From Umbilicaria muhlenbergii (Eukaryota > Ascomycota > Lecanoromycetes > Umbilicariales > Umbilicariaceae): 64,000 nt of DNA. The position numbers were made by a program, and so were the translations under genes. The notes below the pieces were generated by a model. The model was not told where the DNA came from. It did not search any database and was given only the letters and a program-made list of their open reading frames with translations. The stretch's first letter is position 1; every line of letters begins with the position of its first letter. The DNA lies in contig KK106985.1 in assembly GCA_000611775.1 (NCBI GenBank), forward strand, positions 496,001 to 560,000, written 5' to 3'. Of the stretch, positions 37,790 to 51,114 are shown piece after piece.

Positions 37790-39066
37790 CTAGGGCATAC
37801 CCCATACGGAAACGGTACCTACCACACCGTCAGCACAGGAAATCAGCGGCACGAGAGCCCACTTACCATCAACACCCGCGCTCGCCCACTCTTTCCGGGC
37901 GGCATTGAACGCCACCGCACTGGCAACCTTACCGTCGTGAGCGTCGAGCTTCTCGATCACCCTGCCTTCCAAGAGATCCCATGCGTAAATCTGCCCATCC
38001 TCGCTGCCGCTGATGACCACGGCGTCTGCCAGGCCGAGACAAGATCTGATGCGGTAGTCCCGGTTGGTGTGGCCCTTGTAGCTCTGCAGCATCTGCCCAT
38101 TGCCCTTGTCCACCAGACGGATCGTGGAGTCGAGGGTCGAAACGAGGATGGCGTTGCCGTCACGAGTCTGTTGAACGGAGGTGATTGGCTCTAGATGAAT
38201 TCGCAGCAGCATCAGTATTTTGGTATGCGTCTCACCTTTTGAAAAGCCCACCACATACGTCCAATAAGATCTACGTACACCATCCCCATCCTCAAATCAT
38301 ACAGTCTCATCCTCCCATCCACGCACCCTGTCACAATTTCATGGCCCACCACATGCAGGCTACTTACGCTGTCCTTGCTCTCCTCGAACACCTGGATGGG
38401 TTTCGTGGACTGGCTCTTGCAGTCCCACAGCCGGACCGTAGCATCAAAACTGCCTATTCAAGCACCCATCAGCTACCCCATTCGTCCCAACCGCCACCGT
38501 CACAACCATCATCTGCTCCGTCAAAAGGACCAAACCCACCGCTCACGACAACGCTGTCCCCATCGCCCCCGAACCCGACGCAGTTCACCCGCCCGAAATG
38601 CCCACCCCACCGCTTCAACGTCCGCGCTGTGGCCACATCCCACAGGAAAACTTGCTTGTCCCCGCCGACGCTGGCGAAGCGCGCGTTATCGTCCGTCACG
38701 GCCAAGTCGAGGACCTCGTAGCCGTGGGCCAAGTAGGTTTGCACGAGCCCCGATTTGGGGACGGCGGCGGAAGCTTTGAGAGGGTTGTACAGGTGGATGG
38801 CACGGTCCGAGGAGCCGGTCAGGATCTGGCGGAGGCACGGTGTTAGTGAGAATCGGGTCCGCGGGCGGTTCGACAGTGGCCTGGACGGACGGGTTGGAGA
38901 GTGGAGGGGGGGCAGACGAACGTATTGGCCGAGGCCGGCGCTGTATGTCACGCAGTGGACCGGACCTGCGTCGGTGGTGAGCAGACATTGCTAGTACGGT
39001 TTGGAATGTGTGAGGGTTACCAGCGTGCCCGGTAAGCTTCGTCACCTCACGACCTGGGAATATCAT
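37790..39066 (-). CDS. WD40 protein MORG1/WDR83
   Basis: Six exons (39066-39021, 38965-38922, 38825-38540, 38453-38259, 38190-37867, 37818-37790) give 307 aa, the size expected for MAPK organizer 1. It is a seven-bladed WD40 scaffold found in the spliceosome and in MAPK modules. Typical blocks are VTKLTGHAGPVHCVTYSAG, GGDKQVFLWDV, FGRVNCVGF, DATVRLWDCKSQ, STLDSTIRLVDKGNG, DYRIRSCLG and the C terminus GTVSVWGMP. The start at 39066 is the ATG nearest the conserved first repeat and leaves a short leader of six residues; an additional upstream exon cannot be excluded. Confidence 0.93.
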
Positions 39067-39471
39067 CACATCGTTATGGAGGTTGGGGCGAGGGGTTCTC
39101 AAACCTGGAGGTTAAAATTCCTGGAGTTGAGCCCTGTCGCCAGTAGCATCACAACGATAACGGCACCATCGGTAGCGATGCGTCATATTGAGAATACAGA
39201 AAAGAGTGAAGTTACTTTATTCCGTCATCACTCAATTATCAGAGTAGATGGGCTACGATCTGGCCCATGTAAACGGCGCTGGGCACAGCCAGAGGCGCTG
39301 CTGCGCTCAACAGAAACGACAACCAAATACCCGGAGAACACCGCATTCACGCTTTTGCAAAGACCCATATTCACGAGGTCATCAGTGACGAAATCAGCGC
39401 GCAATCCATTGCTCCCCTTTCCTCCATTACCCATCATCCGACATACAGCAGAGGTTCCCTTGGTCACAAGT

Positions 39472-40985
39472 CTAGCGGCGCCCGTGGCTCCGTTGTACAC
39501 TGCCTTGCATTTGTTCCAACTCCTGCTCGAGGTTCTTGATACTGTTCATATAGTCAGCAGGCTGGGTAAAACAACGGTATGGCTCCGAGCACTACATACG
39601 CAGCATGAGTACTCTCAAGATCCTTATTCAGCCGGTCACGCTCCGAGATCAGTTTCTGCTCCCATTGTCTAAATCGGTTCTCCTCCACCTTCACTTGCTC
39701 AGTGAATCTCTTCCTTAGGTTCTCCTCTTCTTCTTTGAACTTGGGATTATCCAGCTTCCTCGGTCGAGCCTCGCCAAACTTCCTCGTCTCCATTTGTTGT
39801 GCTCGGTACGCTTCGTAGTGTTGCTCTTCGGTAGTGTGAATGAGATCTAGCATATGCGTACGGATGAGTATCGAGCGGAGTTTCTTAAAATCACAGTGCT
39901 CTTCATTCTCAACCTCGGCAACGCCCCAGGAATATTGGCGGCCCTTAACAACTCGACCATCTCCCGGCGTCTTGACGTCCTTCTCTGACCCGATAACCGC
40001 AAACGGCATCGCCGCCATTAGGCTACGTGCGTGCTGGGCTGCAGCTTCGTCGTCTTCTTCGAGCGGTGGTTGGTAGATCTTGATTCCTTGTGCCTCGACA
40101 ACAGCCCGAATCTACACGACAGATTAGCTCAACGACATCAATTATTCGTTCTTTGGAGGGCAAAGCCTGCCCACATACTCTATGCTTGAATCTGGCAAGG
40201 TCCCCAGGGCTCAGAGTATCGGCCTTGGCAACAACGGGGATCAAATTGACCCTTGAACTCAGTCGCTTCATGACCTCGATGTCCAGCGGCTTCAGAGTGT
40301 GTCCGGTAGGTCTTATGAAATAGAGGCATGCGTGCACGCGAAGGTCGATCTTATCACCCCGGCGAGGCTGTTGCTCTTGGAGCATGTACGACTCATGTTG
40401 GTCGTCAAGGAACTCGATGATGGGCATCCACGAATCTCGGTTGTTCACGTAGTCGCCAAAGCCCGGTGTATCAATCACAGTTAAACGGACTGTTCCTCCC
40501 ATCAATTCCATGTCCTATCGGAGAAGGGCTGTGAAGTTGTCACCTTTGAAGAATTTTTCCTCCAGCTCTGCCTTGGTGATCTCAATTTCAACGGTCTTGT
40601 CGACTTGCTTTGCGTGACGACGCTTATGATCGGCGTAGTTCTTGATGGTAGTTGAGAATAGCGTATTGATGAAGGTTGTCTTTCCGAGTCCTGACTCGCC
40701 TGCGACCTACAATATATTAGACTTGATCTAGGTTGCTGATGATGACAGGATATTACCATGATGGTAAAGGCAGCTCCTCGCTTTGCCACGATCTTGTGCC
40801 TGTAGCACTCAGTCAGTGCATATCTCAAAGTCCCAATATCGACGAAGCCCTGACCTCTGGTTGGGAAGCTGCTCGCGAGGACGATGTCAGTCTATTCTCA
40901 GAGTCCATTGGGCGTATCATAGAGATCCTGAACGTACGTTTGCAATCCCAATGGGCGAAGCGGCCTCAGACGTTACCCCTGCCAT
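39472..40985 (-). CDS. aspC: Septin, Cdc12/AspC type
   Basis: Seven exons (40985-40938, 40868-40855, 40799-40757, 40706-40544, 40489-40179, 40111-39600, 39541-39472) give 386 aa. The GTPase P-loop GESGLGKT is at residues 38-45, G3 is DTPGFGDYVNN and G4 is AKAD. The septin unique element follows, including KGRQYSWGVAEVEN. A C-terminal coiled coil ends in SHGRR. The block ETRKFGEARPRKLDNPKFKE matches the AspC/Cdc12 group. Septins form heteropolymers that mark septation sites and hyphal tips. Exon 2 is only 14 nt. Transcribed divergently from PWP2. Confidence 0.93.
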
Positions 40986-41522
40986 GATACAGCGAGTATT
41001 TCCACACGTATCAAGATCACCTTTCCCCGTACAACCGAGCGCAAAGCTGGACAGTTGAAGGGAAGCGCGGAGAGGTAGTCTCAAGGATGCGGTCGTAGTA
41101 ATCAGAGGCTGGAAAGTGAGGAGTGAGGACTGGTCGCGGACTCAGAGCGTAGAGCGGGCTGCTCCTATTTCTCGTCCCTGGAATTGGCCTTGAGGAGTGC
41201 GCTACGCCCAATCTGGCCTAGCTCGCCCTCGCCTAATCTCACTTAGTCAATCTGTATCCGCACGTGATCCGCTGGCTCTGACTCGGAGTACTCCGGACTG
41301 CGGGCGTGGATGAATGATATGCCTAGTTCAGCGCTACGGGAGTACGGGGCCGAGCCCGCAATGTTTTTTAGTCATGCCCTCAGACGGAGGTCCTTGAGGC
41401 TGTGATGAAAGCTTGCCGTCCCTACCGTAGCATTTCCAGCTCGTCGTTAACCGGAAAGTGAGGAAGAACACAATGCCTGGATTCGTTATCCCTCTACCCC
41501 TGTCCTAGTGGTATCCGTAAGC
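40986..41522. promoter_or_regulatory. Divergent promoter of septin and PWP2
   Basis: The 537 bp between the septin start (-) and the PWP2 start (+) must contain both promoters. No specific element is called. Confidence 0.5.
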
Positions 41523-44394
41523 ATGAAGACCGATTTCAAGGTATGCCCGTCACTGCACCCGCTCTCTTCTCTACTTACGTTGGCGTATAGTTCTCTAATC
41601 TTCTTGGGACAGTGTACTGCAAGGGCAATCTTCTCTTCACCCCAGATGGCACCTGCCTCCTTTCGCCCGTCGGCAACCGTGTCACCGTCTTTGACTTGAT
41701 CAAGTAACCTAGACCTTCCCTCTTCGTGTAGCTGAACCACGAGACAGCTTGACTAACGGATCTAGTAACAAGTCATACACGCTCCCCTTCGCTCATCGCC
41801 GTAACATCTCCCGTATAGCCCTCACCCCACGAGGGAACCTCCTTCTCTCAGTCGACGAAGATGGCCGCGCAGTCCTCACAAATCTCCCGCGTCGGCTCGC
41901 GTTATACCACTTCTCCTTCAAGGGGCCTGTCACCGCGCTGTCCTTCTCTCCCTCGGGTCGGCACTTTGCCGTAGGGCTTGGCCGGCATGTGGAATTATGG
42001 CAAACGCCTTCGACTCCAGACTCTGGCGCAGACGGAGAGCTAGAGTTTGCGCCGTTTGTTCGTCATCGAGTACACGCCGGGCATCATGACGTGGTACATA
42101 GCGTGGAATGGTCCAGCGATTCCCGGTTCTTTCTCAGTGCAGCAAAAGACCTCACCGCAAGGATATGGAGTCTAAACCCAGAAGAAGGGTTTGTACCAAC
42201 GACCTTGGCTGGTCATAAGGAAGGGGTCCTTGGGGCATGGTTCTCGAGTGACCAGGAATCGGTAGGGTGCCTTGTCTGCGACGATGGCGGCGGTGTTGAC
42301 CGTTGAACCCAGATATACACCGTCAGCCAAGACGGTGCCCTTTTTCGATGGGCATATGTGGCGAAGACGGGCCATATGGACGTCGGCGACGTGCCAGAAG
42401 GGTATGATCTCTCATTGCGGTGGAGGATTGTCCAGCGCCACTACTTCATGCAGAACGATGCGAAAGTCAAATGTGCAGCTTACCACTCTTCCTCGAAGCT
42501 ACTTGTTGCCGGGTTCTCAAACGGTCTATTCGGCTTATATGAATTGCCCGAGTTCAACATGATTCATACATTAAGGTAGTCCTTCTTACGAGCCACACCT
42601 CCTACTGCTGTTCACTCATAATTCCTTAGCATCTCCCAGGACGACATAGACTTCGTGACGATCAACAAGACGGGGGAATGGCTAGCCTTCGGAGCTTCGA
42701 AGCTTGGTCAGCTGCTTGTCTGGGAGTGGCAGTCCGAATCTTACATCTTGAAGCAGCAGGGACATTTTGACTCCATGAATGCCCTTGTTTACTCTCCCGA
42801 TGGCCAGCGCATTATCACTACCGCCGATGACGGTAAGATCAAGGTCTGGGATGTCCAATCCGGCTTCTGTATCGTGACATTCACGGAGCACACAAGTGGT
42901 GTGACCGCTTGCCAGTTCGCGAAAAGGGGAAACGTCTTATTCACAGCCAGCTTGGACGGGTCTATAAGAGCATGGGATCTAATCAGATACCGAAATTTCA
43001 AGACGTTCACGGCCCCTACAAGGTTTTCGTTTTCCAGCCTAGCAGTCGACCCGAGCGGTGAAGTCATCTGTGCTGGTTCCTTGGATTCCTTTGATATTCA
43101 CATCTGGTCCGTGCAGACCGGCCAATTGCTAGACCAGCTCGCAGGACACGAGGGACCAGTTGTGGCATTGGACTTCGCACCAAACGGAAGTACTGTAGTT
43201 AGCGGGAGCTGGGATCGTACCGTACGGATATGGAGTATCTTTGGCAGGACGCAGACCAGTGAGCCGTTGCAGCTGCAGGCGGATGTGCTTGATGTCGCCT
43301 TTCGTCCAGATTCGAACCAAATAGCTGTCTCAACCTTGGACGGCCAGTTGACGTTCTGGTCAGTGTCCGATGCGAGCCAGCAGGCCGGTGTTGATGGTCG
43401 TCGTGATGTTTCAGGAGGTCGCAAACTCACTGATCGTCGAACCGCAGCCAATGCTGCAGGTAGCAAAGCTTTTGGCGCCATCAAATATAGTGCGGACGGG
43501 ACATGTATCCTAGCAGGTGGCACCAGCAAGTACATATGCCTCTATGACGTCCAATCGGACACCTTGGTCAAAAAATTCACTGTCTCTGTTAACCTGTCAT
43601 TAGATGGGACCCAGGAATTCTTGAACAGTCGGAACCTAACAGAAGCTGGCCCGGCAGGCTTGATAGACGATCAAGGTGAGGCATCAGACCTGGAAGATCG
43701 CATAGACCGGACGTTACCAGGTTCTAGCCGCGGTGACCTGTCGAAGCGGAAGGCTCGCCCTGAAGTCCGTGTCGCCGCCGTTGGATTTTCCCCAACAGGG
43801 AGAGCCTTTTGCGCAGCTTCTACGGAGGGCCTTCTCGTCTATTCGCTAGACCATGGTCTTCAATTCGACCCCTTTGATCTCGATATCAATATCACTCCCG
43901 CCAGTACGCTGGAAGCATTAGCAGAGTGTGACTACCTACGCGCTCTCGTCATGGCCTTCCGGCTGAACGAGAGGCCCTTGATTCGCCAGGTTCATGAGGC
44001 GATACCCGCGGCCGATATTCCTCTCGTTGTGAAAAGGCTACCGACTGTCTACCTTGCGCGCTTACTAAGGTTCGTCGCCCAGGCTACGGACGAAACTCCC
44101 CACCTCGAGTTCAATCTCTTATGGATCGAGGCGTCGCTGAGCGCACATGGTCGCTATTTGAAGGACAACAGCGGGGCATTCTCTGCGGAAATGAGGACGG
44201 TGCAGAGAGCCGTTAGCAGAATTCAAACGGATCTAGCCAGGATGGCGGACGACAACATTTACGCGCTCGATTACTTGCTTTCGCAGCCCATGGTAATGCC
44301 CAAGCGTGACGTTGTGGAGGAAGTGAAAGTTCTGAGGAATGGGCATGATGACTCGATGGATGTAGAGGAATGGATTGGTCTTGACGATGGCTAA
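41523..44394 (+). CDS. PWP2: Periodic tryptophan protein 2 (Pwp2/Utp1), U3 processome WD40 protein
   Basis: Five exons (41523-41540, 41591-41703, 41766-42261, 42313-42575, 42630-44394) give 884 aa, close to the ~920 aa usual for the family. Tandem WD40 propellers run through most of the protein, for example GKIKVWDVQSGF, GSIRAWDL and WDRTVRIWS. The C-terminal Pwp2 helical domain begins about residue 720 (STLEALAECDYLRALVMAFRLNE). Pwp2 belongs to the UtpB complex of the small-subunit processome in the nucleolus and is needed for 18S rRNA maturation. The protein ends in an acidic tail. The first exon codes only MKTDFK, which fits the family N terminus. Confidence 0.95.
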
Positions 44395-44589
44395 AAATGT
44401 ACTTAGGATCGCCGGGATCTTTGGATCCCGCTCGTAAGAATATGATCAAGCTTGTGTGGAGAGACAGGTTACTGAATTCTCAGAAGGCGTCATTAGGTCT
44501 TGCCTACCTGCGGCCAAATGCAGCAGTTGATATCTAACGTGTCCCTGACTCCTACGCCATGCTGTAGACATAAATTCCATTGTCGGGTC

Positions 44590-46434
44590 TCACCTGTTAT
44601 CATCCTCATCCACCCTGGCTCGCTTTGACGCTCTCGATTCAGGCTCCTGCACTCCATATCTCTTGCTACCCGCCGCTTCACCCGTAGCGGTCCTTATCAT
44701 TTCGTCGATATTAAAGGGGTCGGCCGTGTCCTTTTCGAACTGTACAGGTCCATCCCGCGCCTGTTAAAACGGGCGAGTCAGCAAAGTCCAACTAGCTAGC
44801 CCCTGTGACTCTCTTACCTCTGCTTCACCGGCCCCTTTGAAGCCTTCTTTGGCCTTTCCGAGTACTTCGAACCGATTACTCTTCTGGATCTTGTCAAATT
44901 CTGCCCCGCCACCCTCGTTATCGTCATCGTCCATGTTGGCTCGTGATCTGTAAATGCTGCTGATGGCATCTTGTGCTGCAAACAATGGCTTGTCGTATGC
45001 TTGATCTTCATTGAAACCAGTATCAAATCCACTGGTCAGATTGAACAACCGCGAGTCCCACATTGACTCCGTGGACTGTGTTGGTTTTGCTAGTCCCAGG
45101 GCCACCTTTTCAGAGATGTCGCGGTCCTGCTCCCTCGCCATCATCTGAATCCGACGCTCGGTGCCCATTCGTGACTGCCGCAGTTGCTTTTCATGCTCCT
45201 GACGTCGTTCCCGCCGCATCTGCTCACGCTCTCTTGCAGCCTCATCGTCTCCACTGTCTGACCGACCTGATGAGGACGCTGATCGGCTTCGGCTCCTACT
45301 GTACGACCGCGCACGGGAATCCCGCCTACCGGCTCCAGCGCGTTCTTCCCGGGCTTTCTGAGCCAACATGCGTAGATGCTCTTCCTTCTGGGCCTTTTCT
45401 TTTTCCGCGAGTTTTTGCTGCATCAATGCTCGCTGCTTCACCTCCTCTCTAGCATGCCTGTCGGCTGTGAAAAGCGCTTCCGCGAACTGAGCGAACTTGT
45501 CATTTATGCTGACATCCTGTAGACCCCGGCCATCAGCTGCTAGGCGCTTGTCCAAAGGTACCGTGTACCCCTTGGGATTCTTCCAGTTTGAAATTGGTGG
45601 AGGTATCTTCCACGCTTCCTGGTCCTCCGCAGTAAGTTTTCGCGGCGGTGAATGCATAACGGGTGGTGGTGGTGACGGTGGTCCGCGAGGAATCTTCTTG
45701 TGCTTGAACTTGGGAGGCTCCATGGGGTCTTGCTGCCTTTCAACAATTTTCATGATTCTGTCGTTTTTCCTAGTCGCATCGCCCATTTGGTTCGCTGGCG
45801 TATATCGCACATACGTCGGGTCACTTCTGCTGGTTCCCTTCACGTTTTTGGGCTTCTGTGCTGCCACGGCTCCTGACACAAGCGTCGCCAAAGCGATTTT
45901 CGTCCTCTCGGTCGCTGCCGCAACCTCCTCTTCTGATGGTCTGTCTAGTGAGATCTCTCCAACGTCTGCCCGTTGACGGAGCGGAATGAGGTCCTTAAAG
46001 GAGGCATGGACGATGCGCTGATCATTATGCCCTTGCCGTGCGATTGCATCGTACTTCACTCTTCCCTCAGCATCGACTTGCACGGCCAAACCGTTAGAGG
46101 TCGAAGAGCCTTTGCGACCCATGTCGAGTGGATACTGTGCTACCGGTACCTCTGGAAACGCCCCGCCATCGCCATAGTCTTCTGCTGAGCGAGGGCGCCA
46201 GCCTGACCGTTGTCCATATGCCGGCGGTCCAGCCCTCTGAAAGCCAGTCAGTAAGGCAGGCATATACGTATCCACTGGCATCATTACCTTCAGCACCATC
46301 TGCGTCTCGTCCAGCAAGCCTGCACCTAGAACCCGGGGACCTTTGGACTGTGCATGATTTGGGACCTCTTCATTTTCTCCAGTGTACTTCGGTTTCGGCA
46401 GTACCCGCGAGAGGGATGTCGCAATAGAGGTCAT
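44590..46434 (-). CDS. PRP45: Pre-mRNA splicing factor Prp45/SNW1 (SKIP)
   Basis: Two exons (46434-44818, 44760-44590) give 595 aa. The SKIP/SNW domain covers about residues 150-330, with YVRYTPANQ, DPMEPPKFKHKKIPRGP, PSPPPPVMHSPPRKLT and ISNWKNPKGYT(V)PLDKR. A long charged helical region with RS dipeptides follows. The C-terminal exon (DTADPFNIDEM) is typical of fungal members. SNW1 sits in activated spliceosomes and stabilises catalytic RNA contacts. ATG 46434 is the first in frame. This is the last intact gene before the repeat island. Confidence 0.95.
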
Positions 46435-47248
46435 GTTTAAGGCTTTCAAGAGGAACGACAGATGCGAAGTTTCGGTGTAACAGCCAGGGCAAGTGTTGAT
46501 CGCGTTGTCAAGGCTGAGGTTTTAAAATCCGCATACTAACTTTTGGTGCATTGTTGGCCCGTGCACACCTTCACCTTACATTGAGATTGTTAACTCATGC
46601 ATAGAATGATGGAAAATATTTGAGCTTCACACCCCGTGTCACCTGTTAGACATCCCTCCCACATCATAGGCACGACGTAGGTGAGATCCAGTTGGTTCAT
46701 CACTAGCGTCTAGCGATTTAGGCAGTTTATTTTTCAATCTTATAACAATGCAATATCAGTGTCGTGTCCTTCTATACAAATACAACATGAGAGAAATTTT
46801 TTTGAGATCTTGAACTTTTATCTCTTTGTAACAATTATGTAGTAAACCTTACATTGTATATGCATATAAAATTATTTTTGTCTTTGCTCTCCTTGCTCTT
46901 TAAAATTCATATTTTGTATATGAAAGAACTTATTACAACAGATTTTTGCATTTATTATATTTGTATTTTTTAATATGTAAGCTTTTTGTCATAATATAAT
47001 AAGATATTTAACCTAGTATTTTTTAATTACTTGACAACTCACAGTAAAATTTATACTTATATTTATCTTTACCCCTTTAGTATTAGTTTTATACAAATAA
47101 AGTAATTATCAAGCTGTAGCACACAGTGATGCAGTTAAATTAATTAAACACAACTGTAATATTATATAAAAGTATTATTAAAAATGATAGTTAAGTCTGC
47201 TTTCATAATAATTTTTTAACTCAGCAGGTGATTAAAGTTGATTAATTA
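46435..47248. other. Transition from genes to AT-rich repeat island
   Basis: The first ~300 bp look like normal intergenic DNA. From about 46,740 the composition becomes strongly AT-rich with poly-A/T tracts. No gene is visible and I could not assign the AT-rich part to an element. Confidence 0.6.
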
Positions 47249-47474
47249 TGAAATTATAACATCCCTTATTAGAAAGAGAAGTATAGTCAAGGTTCATGAC
47301 AGCATGAGATATAAATGTATAAAGGTTATATGATCTTAACTATATAAAACTAATAATTAAGGAATGAAGATGAGATTAAGCAGTACAGAGTTTTCATGTG
47401 ATTCATTAATGCTGTTAAGTCACTTGTAAAGCACACACTCTACACAAGTCTTGAATTATCATTAACTCATGACA
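47249..47474 (-). repeat. 3' LTR of Gypsy copy 1
   Basis: This 226-bp stretch is the reverse complement of the two LTRs at 57097 and 63708, with TGTCA and a decayed CA end. A pyrimidine-rich tract (polypurine on the element's strand) follows at 47475-47490, where the plus-strand primer should lie. Confidence 0.88.
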
Positions 47475-47696
47475 ATTGCCTCCTCCTTATACGTCAGCCC
47501 TTCAGCGCAGAAAGGTGAGTGATCATTGAAAAACTCAATTAATTATTGAATCAGTGACATGACGCTGACGCTGATTAAGTGAGGTGATAGTGAGGTGAGT
47601 TAATCATGTGAATGTGAAAACCCTGAGGAGCAGAGCAGCAGCAGTGAAGTCACAGCAATGAAATCATGACAGTGTTATAATAACACTACTCAGATC

Positions 47697-48479
47697 ATGA
47701 GTGATGATATCATAATAAAAGCTTCAAGATATAAATATTATCAACTCCTCAACCTTCTGTCATCAACTTTTGTGAGAGCAGCAACACATCATCACAACAT
47801 CATTTACACACCCTTAAATCACATCTTCTTCATCATCACAACATCAGTCATCATGCCTGTAAATCAGAGAAACAGGCTCTGCACATGTGTGATTAATGCA
47901 TGACATCATATAGCGCTCACTCATTATTAAGCGCTTCACAGACTCTCATGCATACTTCATTGAATCATTTTGCCTCTGATGCAGTCATCATTTCACTGAA
48001 GATATCATGCAGGTTTGTGATATTCATGTGAATGTTAAGTGCATGTACTGTGTCAACCTTCATAAAGTTTGTCTTTTAATAAATTTAACATGCTCATCTG
48101 TTGTACTTCACTGATGATTCAAGGTCTCTGCATGATTCATGTGCAAGATAAACATATTAATCTGCTTAATTAATAAAATTAATATTAATGCTCCTTCACC
48201 TGCCCTCCTGACTGCCCTCAAGGCATGTCAAAAGTGTTATAATAAGAAGATTACAGCACATCTTTATGTTGCTGACTGTCATCAGAAGCTGTTGAAATTA
48301 AAGTTTATTATTAAAGTCAACCTCCTGCTTCTTAAGCAGATCAAGTGTATTAATGTCATTCTTGAAGATATCTTAAATATCATGAGATACTTAATTTAAT
48401 CCTCTTCTCTGCACCTCTTCTCTGACTGTTAAGATCAGTTAACTTGCATTTAATTTTAAAAGCATTTGCCTGCTGTCAT

Positions 48480-48513
<34 letters not shown>

Positions 48514-48606
48514 GATTTTTCTCCTTTCAAGAAGTCAGAGGGATCAGAGGAATCAAAGAAGAATGATGAAAATGAGAAGAAAGACAACAATGATGAAGAA
48601 GAATAA
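47697..48606 (+). pseudogene. Antisense open frame of Gypsy copy 1
   Basis: Lies opposite the element's coding strand, between chromodomain and 3' LTR. A readable block (48139-48399) contains CQKCYNKKITAHL, VADCHQKL and a Leu/Lys-rich helix. A separate block ending at 48606 has a run of Asp residues, then Phe-Ser-Pro-Phe and an acidic Glu/Lys tail. A probable intron lies between them. The same two blocks occur, also antisense, in copy 2. The function is unknown. The frame is broken upstream. Confidence 0.55.
48480..48513 (+). repeat. (GAT)n run coding poly-Asp in the antisense frame
   Basis: Uninterrupted GAT triplets. The inverted counterpart (CAT/ATC)n lies near 62,676-62,703 in copy 2. 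Confidence 0.85.
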
Positions 48607-48999
48607 ATAATGTTTTACTGACATTTTGTTGATCTTGTATAACAATTCTTTTTCAGTCTGCTTTAATTTGTCATTATAGTAATAATAATATTATGCTTTC
48701 CTTGTACTTTGCTGATGATTCATCTTTTTTAATGAATTTATCATTCTTGATCCTTGCTGTAAATCACTTATAAGGTCTTGATAAAATCTGTAAAACCCTT
48801 TGAGGAAAATCAGAAAAGAGTGTTTTTATAACATCAGTTAAATCTTCCTTGATCACTTCTTTCTACACTCATTTAATTTATTATTAAAGGTTGATCACAT
48901 TTCCTGCACATCTTTTAAGTTCTTTTTTAACACTTATTGATCATATTCTTCTGATCAACCCTTTCATTTCACTTTGTACAGGATTTCATTTCTGAATTT

Positions 49000-49284
49000 T
49001 CAGCAGTTTAAAATCTCTTCAACTTTGTATTCTTCTTCATCATCAATTAACTTTGAAGATGACAATAATGATTCAAAGTCATCATCAGCTCTGCACTGAT
49101 ATGACTTCAAGTAAGAGATATGAAAGACATTATGAATCTGATAAATGAGCAGTAAAGTTAACTTGTAAGTCTGCTTTTCTATTAAGTCTTCAATCTGAAA
49201 TGATTTAATGAATTTGTGAAACAGTTTTCTACTAAAGCGCTTCTGTAATAAGTTATTCATGAATAACATTATCAAGTCTCTCAC
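49000..49284 (-). pseudogene. Gypsy copy 1 integrase C-terminus and linker to chromodomain (fragment)
   Basis: A 94-codon stop-free piece reads VSYLKSY-like linker, a KFIKSFQIEDLI segment and KVEEIL at the chromodomain start. It matches copy 2 at about 61.9-62.2 kb nearly residue by residue. It lacks an ATG in a sensible place and is a fragment. Confidence 0.8.
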
Positions 49285-51114
49285 ATTATAGGTCTTGAGT
49301 TTATGTTTAACATCATAATATTTTGCCTGAGATTTAATTATATTTTCTCATCATTGTGATAGTGCTTTCTGTATGTCATGAAATCATTTCACTTAATTTT
49401 TAACTGCAGGTACCTCTTTTTTCTTGAAGTCATTCTCAACTTCAAATCTTACTTCTGAATGATAAGCATACATGACATAGAAAGAGCTACATTTTATTGA
49501 TGTTTATGTTTCATTGTTGTAAGTGAATTCTGTTAAGAGTAAAAAGTTCATTCAGTTGTCTTGTTCATCTGCATAATAATAATGAAGATAATGCTTTAAG
49601 GTTTAATTTTGCTGTTCTGTCTGCCTGTTCATCTGTGAGTGAAAAGCATATGATGACTGTTGAGATGAGATGAGATTAAATTTTTAATTTTTGTCTCATC
49701 CTGATCTTGTCCTGTCTCAGTGATGATTTTTCAGTTTCATTCTGATCTTGTTAATAAAATGAGACAAGAATAGTTCTGTTGTCTCTGCATCATTGATATG
49801 TCATGATGACAGTAACTTAAACCTAACCTAAAAAGGCTTGATACAATATTACATTAAGATAGATGTCATTTAAGGAGTCATCAGTTTACATTTCATAATA
49901 AATCATTACATTTGATTATTAAAATTATTGAATTGAGTCTTAATATAGTCTGCGCATGACTAACTGTATCTACTGAATCAAAGCACCAAATCCACTCATA
50001 TACTGCTTCACAAGTGTCAAATCCTTTGACTGTATTATGATATACTTGCTGTGAATAACGGCAAGTTGAGTGTCTAGATAAAAGTTGAATTAGTATAACA
50101 TTAAAAATAAGAGGTTAAAACTTTCATTTTTAAAGAAGAATATCATGTACCCTTCTGCTGCTTCTTGCAGTGCCTTCAATGTAATACACTGTATCTGAAA
50201 GCTCATGTCCTCAGTAGACATCATTTCAGTCATGATCTCATGAACAATTCTACTGAATGAGGCTTTTGAAATGAGGAGATCTGTCAACTTTTGATATTAT
50301 TTGATTTCATGCAGCACTTGAACTGTACAATCATTGAGATAAATCATTAGAATTGATCATTACTATGCTGATATAACTTATCATCAGGCCGTGCAGCAGG
50401 TTTAAGCATTATAAGCTTTTCAATTAAATGTGAAGTTCTTGCTGCTCTTGCAGCAGCATCAGCTGTTCTTCATGCATGAATATTAATACAATACTGTGTC
50501 AAGCGCTGTTGATAATTGATGATGAAAATGACAGTGATGATGAGAATGACTTATGTGTTGATTTTCTTCTTTCTAGAATTAACCTTGGCCTTGACCTTGA
50601 CATGTACAGCATGAGCTGAACTAGCTTTTGCTTTTTCTTTTGCAGCAGTCTTTTCATCAGTTACTGAGGCTTTTCAGGGTGCTTTGATTATTATTTGTTT
50701 CATTCATGTCATTCTGAAATGTTAGAAATGATCATTATGTTGAGAATACAGAATCTACATGTTATGAACTGATGATTTATTGTGATAATGAATGATGTTG
50801 AGATCATAAAGTGAGTGAAGGTCATGATGTTATTTCAGTATCACATGCTTTTATGTTAAGCTTAAAGTGTGCATTAATAAGATCATGTTAATATTATCCT
50901 CATCTTAAATTCCTGTCACTCCTCACCTTAATTATTCACATTTTTACAAACTGTTTATCTCTTGACCTGCAAGCAGTCTTCTCATCAGTCATTGAATACA
51001 CATCTTTTACTCATGATATTTCACATCCTGGCCTTTGTGATGAGCCTCATGACTCTCATGATGCACATCTTAACTCTTATGATCAGTCAGCTCAGTCTGC
51101 TTTACTAAGGATGA

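Noticed and set aside
48480-48513. Possible CRISPR-like or regulatory repeat
   Set aside because: It is a simple GAT run coding Asp in the antisense frame, with no spacers.
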